From CANHEE01 sp049316985 (GTDB taxonomy: Bacteria; Bacteroidota; Bacteroidia; Chitinophagales; Saprospiraceae), in NCBI GenBank assembly GCA_049316985.1, contig JBMOJB010000003.1:7921-71920 (forward strand): DNA of 64,000 nt. The letters run 5' to 3'. This document shows positions 27,698 to 36,172 of the stretch, piece after piece. Position numbers and translations under genes: made by a program. Position 1 is the stretch's first letter. The number at the start of each line of letters is the position of its first letter. The notes under the pieces were generated by a model. It was not told where the DNA came from, did not search any database, and saw only the letters and a program-made list of their open reading frames with translations.

Positions 27698-28933
27698 TTA
27701 GAATGTAATATCAAAAGTCAGACTTTCTTCTCCTCTCTTGATAAGTACTTTAGTTTGATCGCCTTTTTTATATTTTCCCAGAGATTTCATGTACCCCATC
27801 ACATCTTTGACATTGTCGTCTCCTAGTTTGAGTACAACATCTCCCTTTTTTATTCCTGCTTTTGAAGCGGGTTTACCATCAGTGACGCCATCAATACGCA
27901 TACCTTCACCTTCAAAAACATAGTCTGGCATTACCCCCATCGTAACTTTAAATCCACCCGATTTTTGTTGATTATTTTTGGTCTCCTGAAACACTTGTTT
28001 GCTTTTGGAATCGATTCCGTTGATTAGTTTGATAAGGTATTCCAGGACCATTTGTTCTCCATCGTAATTGATCTTGTCTGCATCGTCGCTTGCCTTGTGA
28101 TAATCTTCGTGCTGACCGGTAAATGCAAACAACACCGGAATATTCTGTAGGTAGAAGGAAGTATGGTCTGAGGCATCCATTCCAGAACTATCCTGTTTTA
28201 CCCTAATTTCATCTTTTATGGAATTGACCAAAGGAACAAAATCAGGTGATGATCCCACACCACCTAGTTTAAGTGCTTTTTCTGCATTTAATCGGCCAAT
28301 CATATCCATATTAAGCATGTAATTTACAGTCTTAAGATCGATTGTTGGTCTTTCGCAGAATTTTTTAGAACCAACCAGACCTAACTCTTCACCGGAAAAG
28401 TGCAGGAAAAGATAGTTGTATTGTTCTTTTATACCGTTTTCTTTGTAATATCTGGCCAGTTCCATGACTCCGGCTGTGCCGGATGCATTGTCATCTGCTC
28501 CATTATGGATCAGACCACTGGGGTTTGCTTCGCGGGAATTGTGGTCGTTACCCAGTCCCAAGTGGTCATAGTGTGCACCGATTACCACGGTGTAAGCCGC
28601 TCCATTATCCAGATATGCAGCCACATTTTTACTTTTTTCAATCTTGCCGGCGTGATCAACTGAACCATGTGGGTCTTTGCTTCTTTTGAAAGTGAAATTA
28701 TGGTAAAAAGTGCCATCATCTCCTTTTGGAGCCAAACCAATATTCCGATAGTACTTTGCGATGTACTTTGCAGCTTTTCGTTCACCCTTACTGGCTGTAC
28801 CTCGACCTTTCAATTTATCCGATGAAAAATATCCAATATGCTTTTCCAACCTATTTTTTTGAATAGCATTTTGTGAACCAGCAATTTGAACCGCAAGGAG
28901 AAGTCCGAGCATTGCATATATTAACTTTTTCAT
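27698..28933 (-). CDS. Exported M28 family peptidase with C-terminal PDZ domain
   Basis: This 411-residue protein has a signal peptide (about 1-20). The M28 zinc ligands are in VVIGAHYDHLG (His, Asp), HNGADDNASGTAGVMELA (Asp), FSGEELGLVGS (Glu-Glu), NMDMIGRL (Asp) and a late His in HEDYHKASDDADKI. A PDZ domain follows (about 325-411, GMRIDGVTDGKPASKAGIKKGDVVLKL). M28 enzymes are di-zinc aminopeptidases or carboxypeptidases acting here in the periplasm or outside. It follows the PD40 propeller gene with an 18-base gap, so both are probably one operon. Confidence 0.93.
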   Translation of the reverse strand: MKKLIYAMLGLLLAVQIAGSQNAIQKNRLEKHIGYFSSDKLKGRGTASKGERKAAKYIAKYYRNIGLAPKGDDGTFYHNFTFKRSKDPHGSVDHAGKIEKSKNVAAYLDNGAAYTVVIGAHYDHLGLGNDHNSREANPSGLIHNGADDNASGTAGVMELARYYKENGIKEQYNYLFLHFSGEELGLVGSKKFCERPTIDLKTVNYMLNMDMIGRLNAEKALKLGGVGSSPDFVPLVNSIKDEIRVKQDSSGMDASDHTSFYLQNIPVLFAFTGQHEDYHKASDDADKINYDGEQMVLEYLIKLINGIDSKSKQVFQETKNNQQKSGGFKVTMGVMPDYVFEGEGMRIDGVTDGKPASKAGIKKGDVVLKLGDDNVKDVMGYMKSLGKYKKGDQTKVLIKRGEESLTFDITF

Positions 28934-28951
28934 ATTGTGTTTTTTGTAAGT

Positions 28952-30001
28952 TTATTTAATCCAATCTGCGATGAACACATTGGTATCTCGGGTTCCATGA
29001 TTGTTTCTATTTGAGCAAAAGACCAGTTTTTTACCGTCAGGAGAAAACATAGCAAAGGCGTTAAACATGCTCTCAAAGGTAATCTGTTCCAGGCCTGATC
29101 CGTCAGCGGAATTAACCATGTACAATTGAAAATCATATCCTTTTTTCGAATGGTGATTGGAGGAGAAAATAATTTTTTTGCCATCGGGGCTAAAAAATGG
29201 TGCCCAATTGGCTTTTCCAAGTTTAGTGATTTGTTTTAAATCTGAACCGTCAGTGTTTACAGTGTAAATCTCCATATTAGATGGAGTGACTAAACCCTCT
29301 TTCAACAGTGCTTTGTAATCTGCGGCTTCGGCTTCATTAGAAGGCCGAGAAGCCCTAAAAACTAATTTTTTCCCATCAGGAGAAAAGAAGGCTCCCCCGT
29401 CATAACCCAATCCATTGGTTATCTGGCGCTTGTTCGAGCCATCAATGTTTATAATCCACAATTCAAGATCACCTGATTCGTCTGAAGTATAGACTATTTT
29501 GTCTCCTGACGGTGATACAGTTGCTTCCGCCTGGTAGCCTTTTCCGCCGGCAATTTTCTTCTTGATTTTGCCTTTTGTATTGGCTGTGTAAATGTCATAA
29601 TCATAAATATTCCAAGTGTACTTTCCGGTCTTGGTGACAACTTCAGGACAGGACTCCCCATGCTCGTGAGTCGAACCATAGACGATAGTTTTGTCGCCTT
29701 TCAAAAAATAAGAGCATGTTGTTCTTCCTTTTCCTGTAGAAACCTTCTTGGGCATATAGTTGGAATCCTTCACAGCGGCCTCAATATCCATAATGAAAAT
29801 CTGATCGCAAGAAAGTCCCCAATTTTTGTTATTACTTTGAAAGATGAGTTTTTTGTTGTCAAAACTGAAGTAAGCTTCGGCATTGTCTCCTCCGTGTGTC
29901 AACTGTCTGAGATTGGCCAAGTGTATTTCCTTATTCTGAGAAAATAGAGACAAACTGCTAGTAATCAATAAAATAGAAAACATTGTGATTTTCATCCACA
30001 T
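28952..30001 (-). CDS. Exported TolB-like PD40 beta-propeller protein
   Basis: This 349-residue protein has a signal peptide (about 1-22, LSLFSQ). It then has repeats of the PD40/WD40-like pattern: AYFSFDNKKLIFQSN, ATVSPSGDKIVYTSD, AFFSPDGKKLVFRAS, PFFSPDGKKIIFSSN and AMFSPDGKKLVFCSN. These form a propeller like the one in TolB and in oligopeptidase N-domains. No catalytic domain is attached. Its position directly upstream of the M28 peptidase gene suggests a helper or substrate-recognition role in peptide processing (inference). A Met at residue 3 is an alternative start. Confidence 0.85.
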   Translation of the reverse strand: MWMKITMFSILLITSSLSLFSQNKEIHLANLRQLTHGGDNAEAYFSFDNKKLIFQSNNKNWGLSCDQIFIMDIEAAVKDSNYMPKKVSTGKGRTTCSYFLKGDKTIVYGSTHEHGESCPEVVTKTGKYTWNIYDYDIYTANTKGKIKKKIAGGKGYQAEATVSPSGDKIVYTSDESGDLELWIINIDGSNKRQITNGLGYDGGAFFSPDGKKLVFRASRPSNEAEAADYKALLKEGLVTPSNMEIYTVNTDGSDLKQITKLGKANWAPFFSPDGKKIIFSSNHHSKKGYDFQLYMVNSADGSGLEQITFESMFNAFAMFSPDGKKLVFCSNRNNHGTRDTNVFIADWIK

Positions 30002-30140
30002 ATCCTTTTAATTTTTTGTGCAATGATAAGATGAAAATATGAATGTTGAGGTCAGAACGATGTAAAATTTAAATTTGGACATGAATGCTAAGATTATCTG
30101 TGAAAAGAATAATCGATTTCTTAAAGGAAAAAAAATGTGT

Positions 30141-30148
30141 TACTTTTG
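30141..30148 (+). promoter_or_regulatory. -7 promoter element of the pseudouridine synthase gene
   Basis: TACTTTTG lies 25 bases before the ATG at 30174 and inside the longer upstream open frame. This argues that translation begins at 30174 rather than 30075. Confidence 0.55.
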
Positions 30149-30173
30149 TGTTTATACATACAAACCATTAGTA

Positions 30174-30887
30174 ATGTTAGACCTTAGAAATTTAATTGTA
30201 ATATACGAAGATAATCACCTCATTGCCGTGAACAAGCTTTCCGGATTATTAGTGCACGGCGATGAAACCGGTGATATTACGCTTGGAGAATTGGTAAAAG
30301 AGTACATCAGACGAAGGTATGATAAACCCGGAGATGTATTTCTCGGTACCATTCACCGCATCGACCGCCCAACCAGTGGGACTGTCGTTTTTGCCCGAAC
30401 GAGCAAAGCTCTAGAACGCATGAATAAAATGTTTGCCGAGCAAAAAGTTATCAAGACTTATTATGCGGTTACCCGCACGCGCCCAAATCCACTAAGCGGC
30501 ACCTTGAGCCATTGGCTGTTGAAAGATTCGGAAAAGAATATTACCAAAGCTTTTGATGCACCTAGTAACCGAAACAGGGGAGCCAAGGAAGCCAGTTTGG
30601 ACTACGAGTTGGCTGGCGATATAGATAATCATTATTTACTGAAAGTAAATCCGCATACCGGTCGTCAACACCAGATTCGTTCACAACTCTTTAAAGCTGG
30701 TTATCCAATCTTAGGTGATTTGAAATATGGCTCTGAGCGACCACACCATGATGGAAAAAGTATCTACTTGCACTGCTTTTCACTCGAGTTCGAGCATCCG
30801 GTTACAAAAGCACCCGTAAAGATTGAATCTCCATTTCCTGAAGGAGACCGCATTTGGCAAATGTTCGCGCAACTAATTGAAAACTGA
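30174..30887 (+). CDS. RluA family pseudouridine synthase
   Basis: From the ATG at 30174 this is a 237-residue protein. It contains the catalytic motif HRIDRPTSG with Asp64, VNKLSGLLVH near the start, NPHTGRQHQIRSQLF and GDLKYG, all typical of the RluA/RluC/RluD family. It lacks an N-terminal S4 domain, so it is the compact form. It isomerises uridine to pseudouridine in rRNA or tRNA; the exact site cannot be told. The frame is open upstream to 30075, but those 33 residues are unlike the family and overlap the promoter. Its last codons run into a simple-repeat region. Confidence 0.9.
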   Translation: MLDLRNLIVIYEDNHLIAVNKLSGLLVHGDETGDITLGELVKEYIRRRYDKPGDVFLGTIHRIDRPTSGTVVFARTSKALERMNKMFAEQKVIKTYYAVTRTRPNPLSGTLSHWLLKDSEKNITKAFDAPSNRNRGAKEASLDYELAGDIDNHYLLKVNPHTGRQHQIRSQLFKAGYPILGDLKYGSERPHHDGKSIYLHCFSLEFEHPVTKAPVKIESPFPEGDRIWQMFAQLIEN

Positions 30888-31049
30888 CAAATAATTGAAA
30901 GTTGACAAATAATTGAAAATTGAAAATTGAAAGTTGAAAATGACTTTTTTGAATTGAAAATTAAAAATTGAAAGTTGAAAATGACTTTTTTGAATTGAAA
31001 ATTGAAAATTGAAAGTTGAAAATGACTTTTTAAATTGAAAATTGAAACG
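30876..31049. repeat. Tandem simple repeats built on TTGAAAA heptamers
   Basis: Two 18-bp units (30876-30893, 30894-30911) overlap the last codons and stop of the upstream gene. Three units of about 41 bp follow (30913-30953, 30954-30994, 30995-31034). Each holds three heptamers of the TTGAAAA type plus a TGAC-T6 segment, with a partial unit to 31049. Copies differ by only one to three bases. There are no unique spacers, so this is not a CRISPR array. Confidence 0.9.
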
Positions 31050-31092
31050 TTCCTGTTAATTTCACTTTCTTAAATCTTACTATCGTTTCAGC

Positions 31093-31149
31093 AACTCAAC
31101 ATCTAAACAACTAAACATCTAAACAACTCAACATCTAAACAACTCAATC
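31093..31149. repeat. Three 16-bp tandem repeats just upstream of dnaG
   Basis: Units of the form AACTCAACATCTAAAC occur at 31093-31108, 31109-31124 (one change) and 31125-31140, with a partial fourth copy to 31149. The array ends six bases before the dnaG start codon, so it lies in the dnaG leader or promoter. Confidence 0.9.
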
Positions 31150-31154
31150 ATCAA

Positions 31155-33140
31155 TTGATTACAAAGAAGTCCATACAAGAAGTTTTAGATACCGTCCGGA
31201 TTGAGGATGTGGTTGGTGAATTTGTGGGATTGAAGCGTCGTGGCGTCAATATGATAGGCTTATGCCCTTTTCATGGTGAAAAAACTCCATCATTTAATGT
31301 AAGTCCAGGCAGAAATATTTTTAAATGTTTCGGCTGTGGCAAAGGCGGCGATTCAATAACTTTTTTGAAAGAACATGAGAACATGACTTTTGAAGATTCG
31401 ATTCGCTGGATTGCCAAGAAGTATAATCTGCAATTGGAGGAAGTAGAATTAAGTGCCGAGGATGTGCAGGAAAGAATGATTCAAGATAGTTTGTATTTGA
31501 TTAATGATTTTGCTGTGGGTCATTTTCAGCAGCAAATGTTAGGTACGGATTATGGAAAAAGTATTGCGCTTCACTATTGCAAACAGAGGGGATTTTTAGA
31601 TGAGACCATACAAAAATTTTCATTGGGTTGGGCCGCTGATTCCGGTGATGCCCTGACAAAAGCAGCCGTTGCGGCAGGTTATAAAGTCGAACTGCTAAAA
31701 AAAATAAAATTAACTGCAGATTCAGGACGTGATTTTTTTCGCTCCAGGTTGATGTTTCCCATTCAAAACTTAACCGGAAAATTTGTTGGATTTGCGGGTC
31801 GAACACTTAGCAATGACAAATCCGTCCCTAAATACGTCAATTCTCCTGAGTCGGAGCTGTACATTAAAAGTAAAGTTCTTTACGGTGCTTTTCAGGCTAA
31901 AAAAGCCATTCAGCATTTCGATGAATGTATTATTGTTGAAGGTTATTCAGATGTGATCTCATTGCATCAGGCAGGTATTGAAAATGCTGTCGCACCTTGT
32001 GGTACAGCTTTGGTTGAAGAGCATGCCAGAATCATTAAGCGATTGACACGAACCGGTAATATAGTTTTTCTATTTGATGGCGATGCGGCAGGAATAGCAG
32101 CCGCCACCAAAAACCTGAAGAATGTTTTGCCGCAAGATTTAAATGTGAAGGTCGTCATCTTGCCGGATGCTGAAGATCCGGATTCTTATATTCGAAAGCA
32201 TGGTGCTGAAGCGCTGCGGACATTTATCGCTGATCGTGCACAGGATTTTATATTTTTCAAGATTGCGCTGCAGCAAAAAGAGATTGATAAGGATCCTATC
32301 TCGAAAGTAAAATTACTGCGCGAATTGATTGAGTTGATTGCATTAATTCCTGATCAAATAAAGCGTTCGGTTTATATCCGGGAATGTTCCTCTGCGCTTG
32401 ATGTGAGCGAACAGTCACTAGTTGGCGAACTTAACAAGTTGATTTACCAGGATTTGACTAAAAAAAGGCAAGCGGCGGAAAAGCAAGGTTCACGTGCAAC
32501 AGATCCCAACCATGAGGAAGGAAAGCAATTTTATGATGAAGTCGATTATATTTCCAAACCGAAGAAAACCAACTCAGAAGCAAATAAAACCTACGGTAAT
32601 GAACTTCAGGAGAAAGATATTGTCAGAATTTTAATTACTGCCGGAGATAGAATTTACGATACAGGCAATAATTTAAGCATTGCTGAATATATTTTGAGTA
32701 ATATTAGCGACATTATTGATGATTTTGACGATAAAGTATATGAAAGCGTAGCCAGGGAATATCTTGATCGAGTCAGTAGAGGAGTAGCTACCAATTTTCA
32801 GTATTTCATTCAGCATCCAGATGAATACATCCGCAAATTGTCCGTAGATCTTTCCTCGTCACCTGATGCTTATAGCCACAATTGGGAGGAACGGCATCAT
32901 TTGCCGTTGCAGTTTCAGAAGATGCCGGAGGAAAATTTTAATCTCGATACCGAGCAATCGCTAAAAAGGTTTTTACTGAGAAGAGTAATTCGATTGTGTC
33001 ATAAAAATCACGAGCTAATAAAACAACACAGCAATGGCGAGAAAATGGACGAATTAATTATTGCGATGAAAGCGCATCAGAAATTTCTCGATATGCGAAA
33101 TTCGATTGCAAAAGAGTTGGGAGTTGTAGTTCTGAAGTAA
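31155..33140 (+). CDS. dnaG: DNA primase
   Basis: This 661-residue protein makes RNA primers for DNA replication. The CHC2 zinc-binding site uses Cys37, His40, Cys58 and Cys61 (CPFH ... CFGC). The catalytic core follows, with the TOPRIM motifs IVEGYSDVISLHQAG and FLFDGDAAG. The C-terminal third (from about 440) is the helicase-binding region and is divergent. The start is TTG: no in-frame ATG precedes the family-typical N-terminus MITKKSIQEVLDTVRIEDVVG. Immediately upstream are two sets of tandem repeats, and no clear -7 box is visible. Confidence 0.95.
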   Translation: MITKKSIQEVLDTVRIEDVVGEFVGLKRRGVNMIGLCPFHGEKTPSFNVSPGRNIFKCFGCGKGGDSITFLKEHENMTFEDSIRWIAKKYNLQLEEVELSAEDVQERMIQDSLYLINDFAVGHFQQQMLGTDYGKSIALHYCKQRGFLDETIQKFSLGWAADSGDALTKAAVAAGYKVELLKKIKLTADSGRDFFRSRLMFPIQNLTGKFVGFAGRTLSNDKSVPKYVNSPESELYIKSKVLYGAFQAKKAIQHFDECIIVEGYSDVISLHQAGIENAVAPCGTALVEEHARIIKRLTRTGNIVFLFDGDAAGIAAATKNLKNVLPQDLNVKVVILPDAEDPDSYIRKHGAEALRTFIADRAQDFIFFKIALQQKEIDKDPISKVKLLRELIELIALIPDQIKRSVYIRECSSALDVSEQSLVGELNKLIYQDLTKKRQAAEKQGSRATDPNHEEGKQFYDEVDYISKPKKTNSEANKTYGNELQEKDIVRILITAGDRIYDTGNNLSIAEYILSNISDIIDDFDDKVYESVAREYLDRVSRGVATNFQYFIQHPDEYIRKLSVDLSSSPDAYSHNWEERHHLPLQFQKMPEENFNLDTEQSLKRFLLRRVIRLCHKNHELIKQHSNGEKMDELIIAMKAHQKFLDMRNSIAKELGVVVLK

Positions 33141-33176
33141 AAAATCATCATGCCAAATCAATGACATGATGATTTT
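33141..33176. terminator. Bidirectional terminator between dnaG and porX
   Basis: The perfect 12-bp inverted repeat AAAATCATCATG / CATGATGATTTT has a 12-nt loop, directly after the dnaG stop. The minus-strand T-run (T6) is the longer one, so it probably ends porX transcripts best. Confidence 0.75.
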
Positions 33177-33249
33177 AAGTTATTATCAAAGTTTCAAATC
33201 TACTTTCCATGTAGTATATTTTAAGCAAATCCAAAAACATCATCAAATT

Positions 33250-33273
33250 TTCAAATCTTCAAATCTTCAAATT
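33250..33273. repeat. Three 8-bp TTCAAATC tandem repeats after porX
   Basis: TTCAAATC occurs at 33250-33257 and 33258-33265, then TTCAAATT at 33266-33273, four bases past the porX stop. The motif is a near complement of the TTGAAAA-type units on the other side of dnaG. Confidence 0.8.
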
Positions 33274-33276
33274 AGC

Positions 33277-34833
33277 TTATCCTTTTTTACTCCTCAATCG
33301 AATCACGGGACAAATCATTTCTTCGAGCGAAATGCCTCCATGCTGGAAAGTATTCTTGTAGTAATTATTGAAATGATTGTAGTTGTTCGGGTAGAGGAAG
33401 AAGGTATCTTCTTTGGCAAAAATAAAAGTCGAGCTGACATTGGGACGAGGCAAACCAACAATAGCGGGGTCGCGGAATTCTAGAACATCCCTTTTATCAT
33501 ACTGTAGGTTTCTGCCGACTTTGTATCTTAGATTTGAAGTAGTTTCTCTATCACCAATCACTTTTGAAGGCTGTTTGACCCTGATGGTTCCATGATCGGT
33601 CGTGATTATTAATTGTACATCTTTTTCCGCTAGTCGCTGGAGCGCTGCCCAAAGTGGAGAATGCAGAAACCATGATCTTGTTAAAGATCGATAGGCGGTT
33701 TCATCTCCTGCCAGTTCTTTCAAAACTTCCATTTCAGTACGGGCATGTGACAGCATATCAATGAAGTTGTACACAATCACTGATAAATCATTGTTGAGAT
33801 AATTCAAAATGTTGTCAACTAAGGGTTTCGACTGATTGATGCTCGTAATTTTGGTATAATCGTGCTTGATTTCTTTGCGGAAATTTTTCTTGATTTGTTC
33901 TGTTAGGAAATCATGTTCATTCATGTTTTTACCGCCCTCTTCATGATCATTCAACCAAAACTGCGGGAATTTTTTCTCAATTTCAGCCGGTAGCATACCG
34001 GCAAAAATTGCATTTCGGCTGTATTGCGTAGCAGTCGGTAAAATGCTGTAAAAATAATCTTCTTCTTCCACGCGATACAGTTCGGAAATAATGGGTTCAA
34101 TCACTTTCCATTGATCAAAACGCAAATTGTCAAGTAACAACATAATGGTTGGAACTTCTGCTTTTAATTGTGGAAATATTTTGTTTTTCATCAAGTTGTG
34201 CGACATCGTAATTTGATTGTCTTTAATCCAACCCGCATATCTTTTTGAGACGAATTTAGAGAATTCGCCGTTCGCTTCACTTTTCTGCATCGACAGGATA
34301 ACAGACATTTCTGTAGTTTTGGATTCGTCTAGCTTTATTTCCCAACCTATAATTTTTTTGTAAATGTCCGCCCACTCATCTTCATCCAAACCCATATTCA
34401 TTTGCATGGATATCTGCCGAAATTCCAAACGGTAATCTGAACTGGCTTTTTCGCGAACCAACCTTTTATTATCGATGATTTTTTTTAACGTGAGTAAAAT
34501 TTGGTTAGGGTTAACCGGTTTGATCAGGTAATCGGCAATTTGTGAGCCAATAGCTTCTTCCATGACATGTTCGGCTTCATTTTTTGTGATCATTACCACG
34601 GGAAGATTGACGTTATTTTCTTTTATTTTGGAAAGGGTTTCAAGACCAGTCATCCCGGGCATGCTTTCATCTAAGAAAACAACATCGATTTCATTATCAT
34701 TTTGGATTTCTTCTACCGCATCATATCCATTGCTGACGGTTACGACTTCGTAGCCTTTATTGGTTAAAAAAAGGATCTGAGGCTTGAGCAAATCGATCTC
34801 ATCATCAGCCCACAATATTTTAATTTTGTCCAT
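33277..34833 (-). CDS. porX: T9SS response regulator PorX (receiver plus PglZ domain)
   Basis: This 518-residue protein has an N-terminal receiver domain (1-120) with acidic pocket Asp10/Asp11, phosphoacceptor Asp55 in FLDESMPG, a Thr at the MITKN switch and the Lys of YLIKP. A helical linker (120-200) and an alkaline-phosphatase-superfamily PglZ domain (about 200-518) follow, with LLLDNLRFDQW, YNFIDMLSHART and LIITTDHGT. This architecture is diagnostic of PorX, which with the PorY kinase and SigP controls type IX secretion genes. PorX of known species also hydrolyses cyclic oligoadenylates (established for the family). No porY is adjacent, the usual orphan arrangement. Confidence 0.95.
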   Translation of the reverse strand: MDKIKILWADDEIDLLKPQILFLTNKGYEVVTVSNGYDAVEEIQNDNEIDVVFLDESMPGMTGLETLSKIKENNVNLPVVMITKNEAEHVMEEAIGSQIADYLIKPVNPNQILLTLKKIIDNKRLVREKASSDYRLEFRQISMQMNMGLDEDEWADIYKKIIGWEIKLDESKTTEMSVILSMQKSEANGEFSKFVSKRYAGWIKDNQITMSHNLMKNKIFPQLKAEVPTIMLLLDNLRFDQWKVIEPIISELYRVEEEDYFYSILPTATQYSRNAIFAGMLPAEIEKKFPQFWLNDHEEGGKNMNEHDFLTEQIKKNFRKEIKHDYTKITSINQSKPLVDNILNYLNNDLSVIVYNFIDMLSHARTEMEVLKELAGDETAYRSLTRSWFLHSPLWAALQRLAEKDVQLIITTDHGTIRVKQPSKVIGDRETTSNLRYKVGRNLQYDKRDVLEFRDPAIVGLPRPNVSSTFIFAKEDTFFLYPNNYNHFNNYYKNTFQHGGISLEEMICPVIRLRSKKG

Positions 34834-34906
34834 ACGTATTTTTATTTGGGGATTTCAAAAGTTTTGCCTCTTTAACGATTGCTTACTCTTTATTATTTTC
34901 ATTTAG

Positions 34907-34940
34907 AAAAAAAAACCTCGAAGGGATTGCCTTCAAGGTT
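34907..34940 (-). terminator. Intrinsic terminator after the gap gene
   Basis: The 11-bp stem (34914-34924 with 34930-34940, one G-U wobble when read on the minus strand) has a 5-nt loop and is followed on the minus strand by a run of nine T. It lies about 75 bases past the gap stop. Confidence 0.85.
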
Positions 34941-35016
34941 TAAAACGAGTTCATAAAGTATTGAGTTACAAGAATTTTTTGGGTAAATATTTTATTTTTG
35001 CCTTGGCATCATAATA

Positions 35017-36000
35017 TTATATCAGGATTGCCAAATCTGCTAACCTCGCCGAATATCCAGCTTCATTATCATACCAACCCAAAACTTTAACTGTATTTCC
35101 TAAAGTTAAAGTTAGTTTGGAATCAAAAATGCAAGAATGCTGATTTCCAACGATATCAATTGACACTATCGGGTCAGTTTCATAATACAAAATCCCTTTC
35201 AGACTGCCATCTGCTGCAGCTTTGAATGCGGCATTGATTTCGTCAACGGTTGCAGGTTTTTTCAACACAGCCGTAAAATCAGTAATTGAACCATTAATTA
35301 TAGGCACCCGAATGGATGAGCCGTTCAATTTGCCTTTGAGTTGTGGCAGTACTAATGCTACTGCTTTCGCGGCGCCTGTACTGGTTGGAACCATACTATA
35401 GGCAGCGGCACGAGCTCTGCGCAAATCCCGATGTGGAGCATCCTGCAAGTTCTGGTCAGCAGTATAAGCATGAATAGTCTGCATAAATCCCGACTCAATT
35501 CCGAATGCTTCATCTAACACCTTAGCCATCGGCGCCAGACAATTGGTGGTACACGATGCATTAGAAAATATATGTTTATCAGCGGTAATTTTATCATCAT
35601 TTACACCAATTACGATTGTTTCCACTTCTCCAGTGGCCGGAGCTGATATTACTACCTTTTTTGCCCCTGATTTTAAATGCAGCTTGGCATCTTCTGAATC
35701 TGTAAAACGACCTGTACAATCAATAACCACATCAATTTCAAGTGATTTCCAAGGAAGAAGCAAAGGAAGTTTTTCTGCAAATGTCAACACTTTTTTCCCA
35801 TTAATAATCAGGGCGTGTTCTTCAACTTCAATTGTGCCATCAAATTTGCCGTGGGCTGAATCGTATTTCAATAGATGAGCCAGCGTCTTGGTATCAGTCA
35901 GATCATTAATTGCAACCACTTCAACATCTTTCATTTTCACGAGATTGCGGAAAGTTAATCTGCCGATTCGTCCGAAACCATTAATTGCAATTCTTTTCAT
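35017..36000 (-). CDS. gap: Glyceraldehyde-3-phosphate dehydrogenase, type I
   Basis: This 327-residue enzyme is complete. The NAD-binding loop is GFGRIGR (8-14), the catalytic Cys150 is in SNASCTTNC, and His177 is in TIHAYT. The DLRRARAAAYSMVPTSTGAAKAV segment holds the phosphate-binding residues, and the C-terminal WYDNEAGYS is present. It oxidises glyceraldehyde 3-phosphate to 1,3-bisphosphoglycerate in glycolysis. The Asp at position 33 after the second strand suggests NAD preference. A -7 box TAAATTTG is on the minus strand at 36082-36089. It is a single-gene unit with its own terminator. Confidence 0.97.
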   Translation of the reverse strand: MKRIAINGFGRIGRLTFRNLVKMKDVEVVAINDLTDTKTLAHLLKYDSAHGKFDGTIEVEEHALIINGKKVLTFAEKLPLLLPWKSLEIDVVIDCTGRFTDSEDAKLHLKSGAKKVVISAPATGEVETIVIGVNDDKITADKHIFSNASCTTNCLAPMAKVLDEAFGIESGFMQTIHAYTADQNLQDAPHRDLRRARAAAYSMVPTSTGAAKAVALVLPQLKGKLNGSSIRVPIINGSITDFTAVLKKPATVDEINAAFKAAADGSLKGILYYETDPIVSIDIVGNQHSCIFDSKLTLTLGNTVKVLGWYDNEAGYSARLADLAILI

Positions 36001-36134
36001 TTTGGAGGATTGTATGATTTAAATAAATGATTGTCAATTTTTTAAATAGTTATTGTTAAAAATACACTAACTTTTATTTTGCAAATTTACATTTATTATT
36101 TTTATAAAAAAATATTTCTTTAAAAATAAGACGA

Positions 36135-36167
36135 AAAAAGCTCCTTTTTGACTAAAAGGAGCTTTTT
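36135..36167 (-). terminator. Intrinsic terminator after the NamZ-like gene
   Basis: The perfect 14-bp stem AAAAAGCTCCTTTT / AAAAGGAGCTTTTT with a 5-nt loop lies 6 bases past the stop. It is symmetric, but the gene order makes the minus strand the relevant one. Confidence 0.9.
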
Positions 36168-36172
36168 AAGGA

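Noticed and set aside
30876..31149. Repeats before dnaG considered as a CRISPR array
   Set aside because: Units are directly adjacent without unique spacers, and no cas genes are nearby.
33166..33483. A 105-residue plus-strand frame after dnaG
   Set aside because: It is antisense to the porX 3' end and includes the simple repeats and the terminator arm.
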